A stretch of 61,688 nt of DNA, taken from positions 1-61,688 of the forward strand of contig MCFE01000530.1 in assembly GCA_002104905.1 (NCBI GenBank). Reading direction: 5' to 3'. The DNA is from Basidiobolus meristosporus CBS 931.73. Taxonomy: Eukaryota > Basidiobolomycota > Basidiobolomycetes > Basidiobolales > Basidiobolaceae. The number at the start of each line of letters is the position of its first letter. Position 1 is the stretch's first letter. The translations under genes were made by a program, and so were the position numbers. This document shows positions 22,079 through 32,712 of this stretch, in pieces. The notes below the pieces were generated by a model, which was given only the letters and a program-made list of their open reading frames with translations, was not told the DNA's origin and made no database searches.

Positions 22079-22690
22079 TCAAAATTTGGGCAAGAAGCCA
22101 AACTGAGAAGGATGGATTGGATATAGTTGAGATTGCAAGGATCTTGCTATTATAAGCTCGAAGATTTTCCGGCAGGTTGGTAGGAGTGAAACTGGTGGTA
22201 AGAACCTGGGAGTGAGTGTTTCCCCTTCCCTTTGTATAAGGGTATTACATTTGCCTGTGACCAGGCCTTTGGGGTAGTCAATTGTTGGGCACAGATAGAG
22301 TAGAATGGGAGAAGTAAGTGACTCATTTTGGAGTAGCACACCCGGAGTAGATTGTAGGTAATCAAGTCATGTCCAGGTGCAGTATTTGCAGGAAGCTTCT
22401 TTAAAACTTTCTCCAGAAGCTTTGCTGAAACCAAAATTGGAGATGTTGGACTGCTAGATATGTTACCAGTATGGTAGAAAGGAGGAGTGGGATACACGGT
22501 TGAATCAAAGAATATAGGGGCCAGTTTGTCTGGTGATGGTATACTCCTTGCTTGGGGTCTCATGGCTTTGTATACTCTTGATATGGACCTTGTGGTGGCA
22601 TTCATATTTACTAAGGGCAAGGTATCCATGATATGAGCCCATAATTGAGTATGTTCAGTGATCTGTAGTGACTTGGAGTAGGAGATTGTG
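22079..22690 (-). pseudogene. LINE-type reverse transcriptase fragment
   Basis: On the minus strand, LEKVLKKLPANTAPGHDLI followed by YNLLRVCYSKMSHLLLPFY and KAWSQANVIPLYKGKGK is the N-terminal RT region of a non-LTR retrotransposon. A second frame continues with PVSLLPTCRKIFELIIARSL and SQFGFLPKF. At least one frameshift separates the two, and neither the endonuclease nor the YxDD palm is present. It replaces the missing 3' half of the copia element. Confidence 0.8.
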
Positions 22691-22698
22691 CTTTCCAG

Positions 22699-23046
22699 TG
22701 TTGTAAAAATTCGGAATTCTACCTAAATATTCACCTAACTTAGTCACTTGGATCATCACCTTAAAATCCTAGAGAATACTGACCAAATTCCTTGTTGGGA
22801 TTTACTTAGAATATTTCACAAAAATAACAGGTACCCAGAACATGAAAATTCTCAAAGTTGTCCAAACAGCCCCAAACTTTGCACACATGTTCTTGGGACC
22901 TTCCTTAACCTATTCTACGTGTTTGTAATGCCAAGACCAGGTAAAAGTATAAATACTACTTTTACATTCAATAAATCATTAAGTGAAAACCACATAATCT
23001 ACTTGTTCTCCAAATCACTTCCAATATCTCCAAGACTCTTACAACA
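22699..23046 (+). repeat. Copia LTR (348 bp)
   Basis: Starts TGTTGTAAAAATTCGG and ends CTCTTACAACA. It has the TATAAATAC and AATAAA blocks of the 19600 copy. No polypurine tract is seen before it. Confidence 0.85.
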
Positions 23047-24208
23047 TATACTGAGTACAGATATGATTAGTCTACCTTCAGTGGTAGCAGCATTCTCTAA
23101 CTCAGGCACTGCCTCAGATTCTCTTTGTTTTCAAAGCACCAGTCTAATATTTGTCCTTTCCTTTTGGAGTATATGTGAGAAAGGCTACTGTTGCCTTAGA
23201 AGAGTATCAAGTGCCTCCATTGGTGGCTCTCATTGCCTATGAAAGCATTTTCTTCTCATGCTTATTGGCACTTAATTTTCTTGATTTCTTATTGAGGAGC
23301 CTTCAATATATGTAACTTAGGGTAAGATCTTCTATTCTGGACTCTAGCACTGATACATAGCTGTGAATCCTGTCTGTCATGCTATTCAGGTGGGTTACTA
23401 TCACATCTTCATCAGTAGCTTGTACACCCAGAGATTCTATCTCATTAACTAACAGGTGTTTGAGTTAATTTGATTTTTGAATTTCTTCAGATGATGGCAT
23501 ACTTATACAAGAGAATTTTTGTCCTAGATACATTTTCTTAGCAGCTGAACATGACTGGTAGGTGTCTTCTAATGGCTTCCAGGCAGTCTTTGCCTATCTT
23601 GATCTTGAGCATTGAATTAGCAATTTGTCAGTAACATTAGGGCACATGTGGCTAAATGTACTTTGTTCTTTCTTTTGGTACTTGAAGGCTTCTTCCCATA
23701 CACCTATGGAGGACATTATTCTCCCATAGCAATATCCCAAAGGCCTCTTTCCTGTTGCAGCATCTTCATCATGACCTTCCATACTTGGTAGTTAGATCCA
23801 TCCAACTTTTCAGCAGAGGGAAAAATTTGAGTAGTGGCAGTAGTAAGCATCCCAGAGAGGGGCTGCTCAAGGCTTATACCCTGTTGTAAGAGTTTTGGAG
23901 ATATTTGAAGTCATTGGATAAAATGTGGATTATGTTGTTCCCACTTAATGACTTATTGAATACTAAAGTAGAGCTTGTACTTCTCATGATCTTAGCAGGA
24001 CAGACATATAGAATATGTCTAGGAAGGACCCAAGAGCATGTGCACCAAGTTTGGGGCTGTTTAGACAACTCTGAGAAATTTTGTGTTCTGGGTACATGAT
24101 ACTTTATTGAAAGTATTCTAAAGTATTTGGACAGGAGATAGTCGAGTTCATAGGGTATGGTTTAGGTGACCAAGCTGATGGAATATTTAGGGGTAAACAC
24201 TCACCACA
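23047..24208 (-). mobile_element. Reversed copia fragment: gag plus 5' LTR
   Basis: 23047-23880 repeats the minus-strand gag/protease fragment at 19092-19599 and continues to the gag start. 23882-24208 is its LTR (TGTTGTAAGAG..CACTCACCACA), shorter and more diverged than the others (about 327 bp). It marks the right edge of the transposon block. Confidence 0.7.
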
Positions 24209-24681
24209 CTTTCATCCTTGTGAAATTGAGGCTGATTAACTTGTTCACCAATTGTTTGGGATTGTGGAAATACTGATTTCAGAGTCATCCAAAAGACCAC
24301 AAACTCCGTTTGAGGCATATAAAGACCGGAAGACAGCCTCATATCACATAAGCCACGGCGGTAGTCAGCCAATTTCTGCGCATGGCAATCTATTGCATCA
24401 TCTGGCCATTGATCATCATTTAGGAATTTACGTCAAGTCAACCTACGTAAAGGGGTTCCCGATTTCTTGATAGGATGGAAGGTATTCACTAACTGAGATC
24501 TGAACAGCCAATCCATCAAACTTCCGTCACTTCCTCCCCCCCCACACCGCAAACCTAGATATACTCCCGATGTCTTGACCTGGCCAGAGAAAGGCCTGAT
24601 CGAGGGTAGCTCTCTGAGGCTCATCTACCATAGTCATTAATCTTGCTTGGTGAGCCAAACCATCTGCATCATCCCTGTACC
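24209..24681. other. Boundary between repeat block and gene block
   Basis: No gene seen. CpG dinucleotides reappear from about 24300 on, in contrast to the preceding 24 kb. Confidence 0.5.
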
Positions 24682-24688
24682 TATATAA
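24682..24688 (+). promoter_or_regulatory. TATA box
   Basis: TATATAA lies 36-42 bp upstream of the ATG of the small secreted protein gene, in a plausible TATA position. Confidence 0.6.
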
Positions 24689-24723
24689 CGACCGCATTCC
24701 GCCTTTGCTGGGTACAACAAACC

Positions 24724-25242
24724 ATGCTCAGACAACAAGCACTCCCAATCGCCCTTCTCATGGCCGCATTGACCATGGGTGCCCAATTACATTCCACCAC
24801 TGACCCAGCTTCCCTCGGAAATGTGGCCAGCGGATCGGCAGCCAGCGAATCTCTTGGCCCGGCACAGAATCCCGGGGACGGATATACCGTCCGGGAGTTC
24901 AAGTCAAACAAGAAGGAAGACGCATCAAGGATCATGAGTCTTATTCTCCAGCAGATGACGAACAGCATTCACAAGAAGGAGTACCCCCCACTCTCAAACA
25001 TGCTTGACATGGATGATGCGAACACCGGTGCTGCCTCTGATCCGAAAGCTCCGCCTGTCGAGACCGGAGATGTAGGGGAGGGAGAAGACACCGCTGAGAT
25101 GAACCCTGAAGAAGCAGAACTGTGGGGACGATATGGTCGCTGGAGACGTGGATACTGGGGTCGAGGGCGCTTTGGGAGATACGGCGGGTATAATCGCTGG
25201 GGAGGTGGAAGGTATGGTGGGTGTTACGACTGGGACTGTTGA
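24724..25242 (+). CDS. Small secreted Gly/Tyr/Arg-rich protein, copy 1
   Basis: A 172-residue single-exon gene. ATG 24724 gives a good signal peptide (MLRQQALPIALLMAALTMGA) and sits behind a TATA box; an in-frame ATG at 24643 would bury the signal and is less likely. After it come a conserved helix-like segment (SNKKEDASRIMSLILQQMTN, then KKEYPPLSNMLDMDD), an acidic stretch (GEGEDTAEMNPEEAELW), and a C-terminal cationic Gly/Tyr/Trp/Arg tail ending GGRYGGCYDWDC. A dibasic RWRR before the tail is a possible Kex2 cleavage site. The copy at 45862-46380 is also 172 residues, and decayed copies recur between 49 and 60 kb. The family is unknown to me; secretion is well supported, function is not. 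Confidence 0.85.
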   Translation: MLRQQALPIALLMAALTMGAQLHSTTDPASLGNVASGSAASESLGPAQNPGDGYTVREFKSNKKEDASRIMSLILQQMTNSIHKKEYPPLSNMLDMDDANTGAASDPKAPPVETGDVGEGEDTAEMNPEEAELWGRYGRWRRGYWGRGRFGRYGGYNRWGGGRYGGCYDWDC

Positions 25243-26524
25243 TTAGAGGAGAGAATTCCACCAATAAAATGGAAGGTAGTTGAACAATCAACCTTTGCTG
25301 TAGAGATGGGACCAACAACGTGGGAAACAAATGGACCCATCTTGTGTGTATCGTTCAATCTATGCATGTGACCGATTTCCCTCAAGAAAGACTCCTGTCT
25401 GTCAAAGCTCCATTTGGGTAAAGATGGGCGCCATTACAAAGGTGACGTTTACCAGGAAAGGTTCCCAACGGACGCCCTTGAAGATCATGGCCATGGTTGG
25501 AGGGGGGTGGGAAGCATCCGAGAGCGCATTTGAGTGCGACGGATAGGGCTGAGTCACCTGCGAGTGAAGGGGCCTTTCAGCTGATGGATTGTGTTGATTT
25601 GGAACTGAACGCAATGGATGGGTTTGCAGCTTGGTCCGAGATTGGGTTGGGATATTCCGAAGAATCAACTCGCCTAAAATGGACTGGTCGCTTGAAATTC
25701 ATTGGTGTGCCAGTGGTGGTTGAATTTAGTTAGATCCATCTGTGAGCGACAGATATGCTGCTGAGCGGGTGGATATCTGAATCCTCAGCAGATTCCGGAG
25801 TTGGAGGTTGTCTGTCACGAGAGCAGCCAGGCTTCCAACCACGGTTGATCAAATTCCATTCATGTACAAATGAAAGTGGGAAATTCACATGATTCTTCAA
25901 TTCGCATCCCAACCGAACCGAGCCTGGTGACCTGTGTTCCGGAATCATCTACGGCGGCTGCGAGCGCCGAATCACGTCGGATTAGAGTGAAACCCTGGAA
26001 TCAAGAACCCCCCGGAAAAAGGGAAGAGTGGGGCCAGTTTTGGCAGGAGGGATATGAGATCCATGGATCTACTCGGTGAACAGGAAACCTGATCTGTGTA
26101 AACTGGGCACAATTCACCGAATCAACACCAATTTGAGCCGTCGAAGGTTACCCAAGCAAATCCGTTCAAGCGAACAGTGCATCGGCCACAAGCGAGTCGA
26201 CCCTCTCACGTCGTTCCACAACTCCGTTCGCAGAGATTGGTGGGGATTGATGAGTCCACCCACCCCAATTCAAAGATTAAATACCCTTCCTTCGCCAGCG
26301 GGCCCATCCGTTTCACCGTATTCTTCTTCCCTCGCTTCCCCCTCCCCATTCTTGGCACCTTCGTCTTCAGTACTGAGGCGAAACCCTGTATTTGTAGCCC
26401 CTACCCGGACGAACTCCCCATCTTTCCAAGGCTCTGGAAGCTTTGTCAGCCCCTTTTCTTTCCTCCACCACTGTCGTCTGGTCCGATTCCTTTTGCGGGC
26501 ACCTTCCACTTGATCAATCAAATT
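25243..26524. other. Intergenic region
   Basis: About 1.3 kb with several short open frames but none with recognisable content. Near 26277 TTAAATA followed by a C/T-rich stretch could be the promoter of the next gene. Confidence 0.4.
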
Positions 26525-28061
26525 ATGTTACAGCGACCTAGGTTCAACTCATATAGCCATCACTCACAACCGTTCCCCACCACAGAGGAGCATGGTTTGG
26601 AGCGCCACGAATCCGCCAAGCGAGATCCAAAGACGGCCGACCTGAAAGTGCGCACGTCTATCCCCAGCTCGGTTGGTATCATTGGGAAGGTCCCGTTGGA
26701 GGAGACCATCTCTCTCAACCGAAAGACCTCAAAGATTCGCAGGTTCTCCGCCATACTGAACAAGAAGTTGAATCGTAACCGGCTGAGCCGGGGCGAACAG
26801 ATCTCACCACCGGTTCTCGTCACATCCAGCTCCTCCATCCGCACCACCCCTATCCAAAAACCAGCCAAAGAGCTGGTGAATCCAGAAAGAGCCTCCAACC
26901 CCGCCTCGGGGTATAATCGGTTTATCGCCCCGTCACATGGCACCGATCAACTTTCAAGGCAATCCTCTAAAAGCAGCACCCGCACCCAGCAAAGTCAGTC
27001 CAGTGAGAAATCCCTTAACCGTCTAGATTCTCAGGGATTGGGGAGACACCGTGGGTTCCTCTCTGGCGGCTCCCTATCGTCATTCACTTCGAGCGGATCG
27101 AGCGACAAACACTCAAGCTTCGGGATTTATAGCCGCGAGAAGCACCAGTCACTCACCTACAGTAGCACTACTGGGAGTGAGCTGGAGGAACGACCCCAAG
27201 CGAATTCACCCAACCAGCATCCAGACCCTACCAATGATACGGTTCAATTAGGATTTAGTCGAGACCTCCCATCGTACATGGAACATGCTGAAAACGAACA
27301 CATCACTTCCATGTACAACCTCCAAGACACCCAGCCCCCTTTGTCTCCCGCTATGACCAGATGGGAGGAAGCAGCACTGGCACAGCGGGAACCACCCAGC
27401 GCATACCAGTACACCATGCTGCGGAATACCTCCGGGCACCGTCCCTCCGACTCCTGCTGCTTCCCCAAATCCCCCGAATGGGCCGACATCAAAACGAACG
27501 AACGAGCCATGTCAGATTACGGGGGATATTCCTACAGCAACATGCATCTATACGATGGGCACGTCCACCAACATGCGCACACTAACTCGATCAAAAGCAG
27601 ACGGCGGGAGGCGGTGGTGTATGCCAAAGAGTCCGAAACCCACCAGCCAATGTTGTTCGAGAAGGAGGCGTCCGGGAAGTTCGTGCCTGTCCACCCCGAA
27701 GAAGGTATGTTTCATGTTGGGAATCCGTAGTCGATTCACGATAGCTAAACTGATATACACTTTAGCCTCGATTCTGGAATATTTATCCACCCTCCAACCC
27801 TCTAACCCCCGTGCTTCAGCGCGGTCCGGCGATCGTCTGGAGAACGACAGCTTCTCTACCATCCCCGAAGAAGATGAGGATGAGCTTTACCACGAATCCA
27901 TCATCGACCTCTACGACTACGAGAGTGACGAGGAAACCGAGGAGTCCACCCAACTCCAAGCGACCCCTCACCTAACCCAAGAACTAGGGACCGACCCAAG
28001 CTACACCTCACTAACCGAGTTAATCGAAAAGTTGAATAGAATCTCGACGTCCATATGCTGA
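26525..28061 (+). CDS. Hypothetical Ser/His/Pro-rich protein, 491 aa
   Basis: Two exons, 26525-27704 and 27766-28061, with a 61-bp intron (GTATGT..TTTAG). The frame stays open upstream to 26177, but that part looks like a pyrimidine-rich leader, so I start at ATG 26525 (MLQRPRFNSYSHHSQ). The protein is low complexity and probably disordered. It has a basic patch (KTSKIRRFSAILNKKLNRNRL, about residues 75-95), Ser-rich stretches, a His-rich DGHVHQHAHTN motif, and a C-terminal acidic segment (TIPEEDEDELYHESIIDLYDYESDEETEE). I recognise no domain. The continuous frame across the splice and the clear stop make it a real gene; its role is unknown. Confidence 0.65.
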
Positions 28062-29125
28062 TTTGGTCTGGTTCGTGGAGATTAAGTTACCTGGAAATGG
28101 ATTTGCTCGACCCTCGATCGCTTCTAGCCCCTTCACCTTTTCCCTAGGAGTCTGATCACCCGGGGATCGTTTTGACTAATGGATCCCGGGATGTAAAATT
28201 GTTTTTCACCCTCACCTTCACCCGACCCTGACCCTGACCCTGACCCTGACCCTGACCCTGACTCTAACTTCACCTACACCAACATTAAACGATTTACATG
28301 ATAATCTGAAAGCCCATCACCAAGAATTAGTCAGCTGGATGAAGTCATCCACCCATACTATGACCGGTTTGAAACAGCTGATCCCATGCCCGAACTCGTG
28401 GTGCTCACAACCATCGGGAAATGAGAAAGGATGGCGACAGAGAGATAGAGTTCCCCTATTTGGCACCGGTTGAAATGGTTTTTCCGGGGGATTCACTGCG
28501 GATGGGGGAATGGGTGGGTGGCCGGCGGACGGTCAGGGTTGGAAAGGGCGAGTGCCAAGTGTCAGGAAGCCGATGTTTGACTCTTGGTTTGGATGGCGAT
28601 TGGGATTCAACGCGGCATACAGATGACCATTGCGCATGGTATGGCGAGAGTGGTTAGGGGGGGGGATGGAATCGATCGCAATATGGATTTTCCGCAATTA
28701 ACCATTTTAACTGGATCCGAGGGGATAAAACTTTGACAAACCTACCTTGTTTGTGCAAATGAGGGAAACGGTCGCTTCCACGGGCGAGCCAAATCCGGAC
28801 AATCTGCCGGATGGATCTGGCATGCTGGGATCTGGTAAGGGGGAATTGTTTAGTCAGTACCGAATGGGGATTTCTGGGCCATGAGCACGGCTCATCACTT
28901 ACGCGTGGAATGCGCTCAATCATGGGCGAGGTGCTAAATCAGTTTGGAAGATCGAGTTGGATACCGACGATGACGAAGTCGTCAGTAAAAGGCAAGTCGG
29001 ATCCAGCAAGATCACCCTTCCTGCAGATTCCACCCTCGGGCTGGGATATAAAAGCGGGCAGATCCCGGTCGCCGAGCATCAATCTCACTTCCCAACCCAA
29101 CGCGCCCAAGGGTTACTCGTCAAAC
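28062..29125. other. Intergenic region with microsatellite
   Basis: No supportable gene. It includes six perfect CCCTGA units and a run of nine Gs near 28658. The end (about 28960-29125) is the leader of the next gene; TATAAAAG at about 29046 may be its TATA box. Confidence 0.45.
28226..28261. repeat. (CCCTGA)6 microsatellite
   Basis: Six perfect tandem copies of CCCTGA, followed by degenerate units (CTCTAACTTCACC). It resembles but is not the CCCTAA telomere repeat. Confidence 0.95.
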
Positions 29126-30104
29126 ATGGTCTTGAAAGTCAGTGTCGGCCCCACTTACGATAATCTTCAGGTCATCAAGGTAAACGATGACTTCCACCCC
29201 ATCCTGATCGACTCCCCGGAGTTTGTGGGTCGGGTGGCCATCCGCATCAAGGATTTCAATGGGATCACACCCGACGGCTCCGCTCCCATCAAAAACAGCG
29301 ATTACTTCCACCACCACAACCGCCGCTTCTCCATGCATGTCGAGGGTAGATTCAAGAAGGAAGTCAGCGCCGAGGACATCTGGTTCGGGACCGATTTCGA
29401 CCGAAAGGTAATCTTGGGATCGACCTCACCTCACCGTCTTGACTGCGGTCCAGCATTTACTCACCCTTCTATCAATGTTAGATCCCCATTCCAGACGTCT
29501 TCTGGCTCGGACTAAGAGCGGCTCAGTACATCGATCCAGCTATGGAAACTCACGATGACACCGACAAGCCCTGGATTCTAAGCCCATACATCTGTGCGAT
29601 CAACGCATTTGCAAGCTGGCCCGCACCCTCGGAAGACCCCAACCCAGTTGATGTAAGTTGTCTCGACACGCTGATCACCTCCAGACCATGAAGCTTATCT
29701 TTCACGATTCGTTGTAGGACCCGAACTTTGAGAAGACTCTAGGCCCATGGAAATGGGGTGGGGAGAACAGGTTGGAGGAGCACAACGCCTACATCACCGG
29801 ACAGGAGATGTCGGTCACCAAACGTCGCAAGCACTTCTTCGACATCGACGTTCGACGTGAGTTCAAGTTCGACACCAAGCAGGTGTTCGCGTTCGATTTC
29901 TTCGCCCCCCACATGGATTTCAACACGTTCGACGTCAAGCTCGGAATCTCCATCAACGTGGAGAAGTACATCGACAACCATCCCATCCGTTACACCTGTC
30001 GCTCCAAGGACGGGGAAACGATCTACTTCGTGCTGCAGTTCGATCAAGTCCACGACGCAGAACACCCCGAACACAAGAAACACCACTACTCGTTCTTTGG
30101 TTAA
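29126..30104 (+). CDS. DUF1769 family protein (Duc1-like)
   Basis: Three exons: 29126-29407, 29482-29652, 29718-30104; introns of 74 and 65 bp; 279 residues. The sequence follows the fungal DUF1769 layout: an N-terminal LKVSVGPTYDNLQVIKVNDD, a middle VGRVAIRIKDFNGITPDG and SAEDIWFGTDFDRK spliced to IPIPDVFWLGLRAAQYIDP, then DKPWILSPYICAIN. The C-terminal third has TKRRKHFFDIDVRREF and ends HHYSFFG. There is no signal peptide or transmembrane segment, so it is probably cytosolic. Relatives in yeasts have been described as cortical, lipid-associated proteins; the assignment here rests on remembered family pattern. Confidence 0.7.
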
Positions 30105-30308
30105 CTCCGACACCGTCGTCGCGACATGGTTCTCTGTACACATCCACTGACCCTGATTTACTATACTTCGCTAATAGATAGATGGATTATATTTCCTGTT
30201 ATAAAGTAACCACCCCTTCCCTTCCCCTCACTGTTATAGATAGTATAAATATTAATTCCGTTTAATGAAAATAAACCGGCAAATGTTTTCGCTACGCTGC
30301 TGCCTACT

Positions 30309-30887
30309 TCAACTTAGCTCCACCTCAGCGATCACCTGCCATTCATGTGGCTTCCCTTCGGTGTTCACGACCAGGATACTACCCACCTCGAAGCGAAGGT
30401 GCTCGTCCTTCAACTCGACGAAATCCCCGCGGCCGATTCTCTCCCGGATCTCCTGACGCACCTGGGGAGAGAAGTCCCCATAGACCAGACTCAGGTGAGG
30501 GAAGAACACGGGGTCATCTTCCCTGTCAAAAACCCCCCTGGCCAGCTGATTGACCTCCCGCAAGGTCTGGGTGTCGGGGGTGGTCGCCACCTTCCACAAC
30601 ACACACTGGAAGTAGGCATCCCCCACAGCTATCTCGTCGAGCACCAAGGGGATTTTCGTTGGCCCGAGTTTGGCGGCCAACGCTTGGGTTTTCTGGATCA
30701 CCTCCTCGGCCGAGGCTTCGATGGCGCCCAGAAGCGTGACGTGGGGCTGAAAGCTGGGAGAGTGAAATGCGTGGGAGGCTTTGGCGATGAGGGTCTCCAG
30801 TAGACCGTTTACCTGGGGCTGGCCTTTTGGGCTCAGCCACAGGGAGTAGCCTTTGAAGGAGCTGGACTTGTAGAGTTCTTTGGCCAT
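30309..30887 (-). CDS. CPD1: 2',3'-cyclic-nucleotide 3'-phosphodiesterase, CPD1-like
   Basis: 192 residues from ATG 30887 (MAKELYKSSSFKGYSLWLSP). The fold is that of the two-histidine (2H) phosphoesterases: PHVTLLG (His49, Thr51) and PHLSLVY (His131, Ser133) are the two catalytic HxT/S motifs, and the start GYSLWLxP is typical of the fungal/plant cyclic phosphodiesterase family. It would hydrolyse ADP-ribose 1'',2''-cyclic phosphate from tRNA splicing. The frame stays open to 31019 with another ATG at 30968 (MTLTVLGLSHSYG), which would add a hydrophobic N-terminus; I prefer 30887 because it matches family length. Single exon. Confidence 0.85.
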   Translation of the reverse strand: MAKELYKSSSFKGYSLWLSPKGQPQVNGLLETLIAKASHAFHSPSFQPHVTLLGAIEASAEEVIQKTQALAAKLGPTKIPLVLDEIAVGDAYFQCVLWKVATTPDTQTLREVNQLARGVFDREDDPVFFPHLSLVYGDFSPQVRQEIRERIGRGDFVELKDEHLRFEVGSILVVNTEGKPHEWQVIAEVELS

Positions 30888-31019
30888 ATTCTGGTCACTG
30901 ACGAGGACACGTTGCTGAGAGCTGAAGTGGCCGTAGGAGTGGGACAAGCCAAGAACGGTTAACGTCATCAGGGACAGGGACAGGGCCAGCCAATCAACCG
31001 CGCTCAGCAGTCCGGCCAA

Positions 31020-31543
31020 TTCTAAATTGGTTATGGTTTGATGCGCGCAATTTGGCAGCCAGCATGATTACCAAAACACCAGTGTCGTGAACAGGATTTG
31101 TTTACGTGGACGATCCTGTCGGTGCTTGGCACCTCTGGTGAAGATACACAAACGTGGATTTGCTCAATTCAGCTTATCTCTGGATCTTTCCTCCGGATCC
31201 GTGAGCCGTTCTAGTGGTTTACGCGCAGGGTCATAAAAGTACACCACCCTAACCCGTTTTGGTCGGGTTGCTTTAGTCAGAGATATGGTTATGCTTATCA
31301 ATAAGACTCGGGCCAAAATGGGATGCGACGTTGGGTATGTTCTATATGGTAACGAAATCCCTCAACTCAGATCTGGCTAGATATCAGCTACCTTCGCTCA
31401 AACGGATTAGCCGGGAAAAGGGGTGTTTAATCTTCGGGATCAGGATTGGTCAGGGGTTGTGGCAGGCGGCAGGAGCTAGATGCTCGCGAAAATCCTCTGC
31501 CATCTCGGTGCAGGAAAGCTGCATCCTCGTCCACGGTGATGGA
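31020..31543. other. Intergenic region
   Basis: About 0.5 kb between two minus-strand genes. It holds the promoter of the cyclic phosphodiesterase and the 3' end of the phosphatase-family gene. No further gene is seen. Confidence 0.4.
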
Positions 31544-32514
31544 TCATTCGGACGACAGCACCTCGCTAGCTTCCGGGACTTTCCACTTCCTGAAGGGGCT
31601 TTTCAACACGTATTTTCCACGTGTGGACTTTTCCATGATAATGAACTCGCAGTGCTGAAGGTTGTCCTGGCATTCGAACTCCTCCACCGACGTGCGAAAC
31701 CACCGCATCACAAACAGTCGGGCCAGCAGCCCATGGGTGATGAGCACCAGTACATCGGGAAAGTCTGGCCGATCAAATGCCCGATGAAGGCTCTCAATGA
31801 ACGTACTTAGCCTGTCGTATACATCCGCGCCGGATTCCCCATTCGGGATACGATAGTAACTACAGTGAACCAGAGAGATAAGCGATCATGGGCTATTGAA
31901 AGACCAACGAAAATCCATTTACAAATGACCGTATTTCTCTCGTTCTTCACAAATCAACTTCATGACCTCAGAGGGCGCTTGGAAATTCCCCCAATCTGCG
32001 AGGGGCTCGAGAAGTCAGTAGGGCACAGCTTTGCGGAACAGCTGGTGGGTGGCACTTACCTTGCTCACGTAGCCTGGGCTCCTCAAATACCTTATATTCG
32101 TTCGTGGTTAAGGCGCTCGACAGCTCCTTGAAAGTCTGTCGGGTTCTTAAGTATGGGGAAACGTAAAATTGCAACCTATCGCTTGGGCCGAGCTCCTTTT
32201 GAAGTCGGTGGCCAGCCTCTCGTGCTTGGTCCAGCCCTTTCTTCGTTAGCTTTATCTTGTGGTCGGGTACCACCCGGTGGATGGACTTGTCCAGATTCGC
32301 GACCGACTCCCCATGTCGAAGAAGAATGATCTTGCGTGGTCGCTGGCCTGGAGCTCGGGTGGTTGAAAAGGGGGAGCTTCCTCCAAGTCGTGGACAGCCA
32401 ACTGAGCTAGAGGCAAACATGAGTGGGGGTTTAAGAAACGAACAGTTGGCCACCTACTCACCAACGCGAAGAGATCCGGCGTGTCACGAAAGTGGTAAAA
32501 AGTGCAGGCATCAT
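31544..32514 (-). CDS. Histidine phosphatase (phosphoglycerate mutase-like) protein
   Basis: Four exons on the minus strand: 32514-32462, 32406-32060, 31995-31923, 31859-31544; introns of 55, 64 and 63 bp; 262 residues. The catalytic IILLRHGES has its His at residue 49. The second motif LVLITHGLLARL and the intervening YVSPYLRTRQTFKEL and YYRIPNGESGADVYDRL are those of the PGAM branch, closest in pattern to fungal phosphoglycerate-mutase-like phosphatases; the substrate is unknown. The start MMPALFTTFVTRRISSR is Arg-rich without acidic residues and could be a mitochondrial presequence. The first intron contains an in-frame ATG, so its retention would give a shorter protein without this N-terminus. 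Exon 1 is inferred from splice sites only. Confidence 0.8.
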
Positions 32515-32712
32515 GCTTTTTGAAAGGTGCGAGGACTGCTTGATGGTCACAAATATTTCATGGACAAGCGGTTTTGGAGTGTGACTAATCTCCAAGCATC
32601 CACACCAACGCCTCGCTGATTGGTCAGGCTACCGGAGGTCAGATGGGTTGGGGTTTTAAGTGACAGTTTATTCAGCATTGACAGTATTGGGGGATTAGTG
32701 GAGAAGTGCATT

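Larger units (their letters stand above)
19600..23046 (+). mobile_element. Copia subfamily A element, plus strand, rearranged
   Basis: LTRs at 19600-19948 (349 bp) and 22699-23046 (348 bp) share TGTTGTAAAAA..CTCTTACAACA ends and roughly 93% of sequence. Gag, protease and integrase follow the left LTR, but RT and RNase H are missing. In their place is a minus-strand LINE fragment. The outer flanks do not show a matching target duplication (GACTG against TATAC), so the right LTR may belong to another copy or the ends were rearranged. Confidence 0.7.

Noticed and set aside
25402-25668. 88-aa minus-strand ORF in the intergenic region 25243-26524
   Set aside because: No recognisable motif, no splice partner, and overlaps other short random frames of the same length.
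28217-28275. Internal telomere or chromosome end
   Set aside because: The repeat unit is CCCTGA, only six copies, between genes; it is a plain microsatellite.
29739-30150. Overlapping ORFs of about 130 aa on both strands over the DUF1769 last exon
   Set aside because: Shadows of a GC-rich coding exon; no independent start context or domain.
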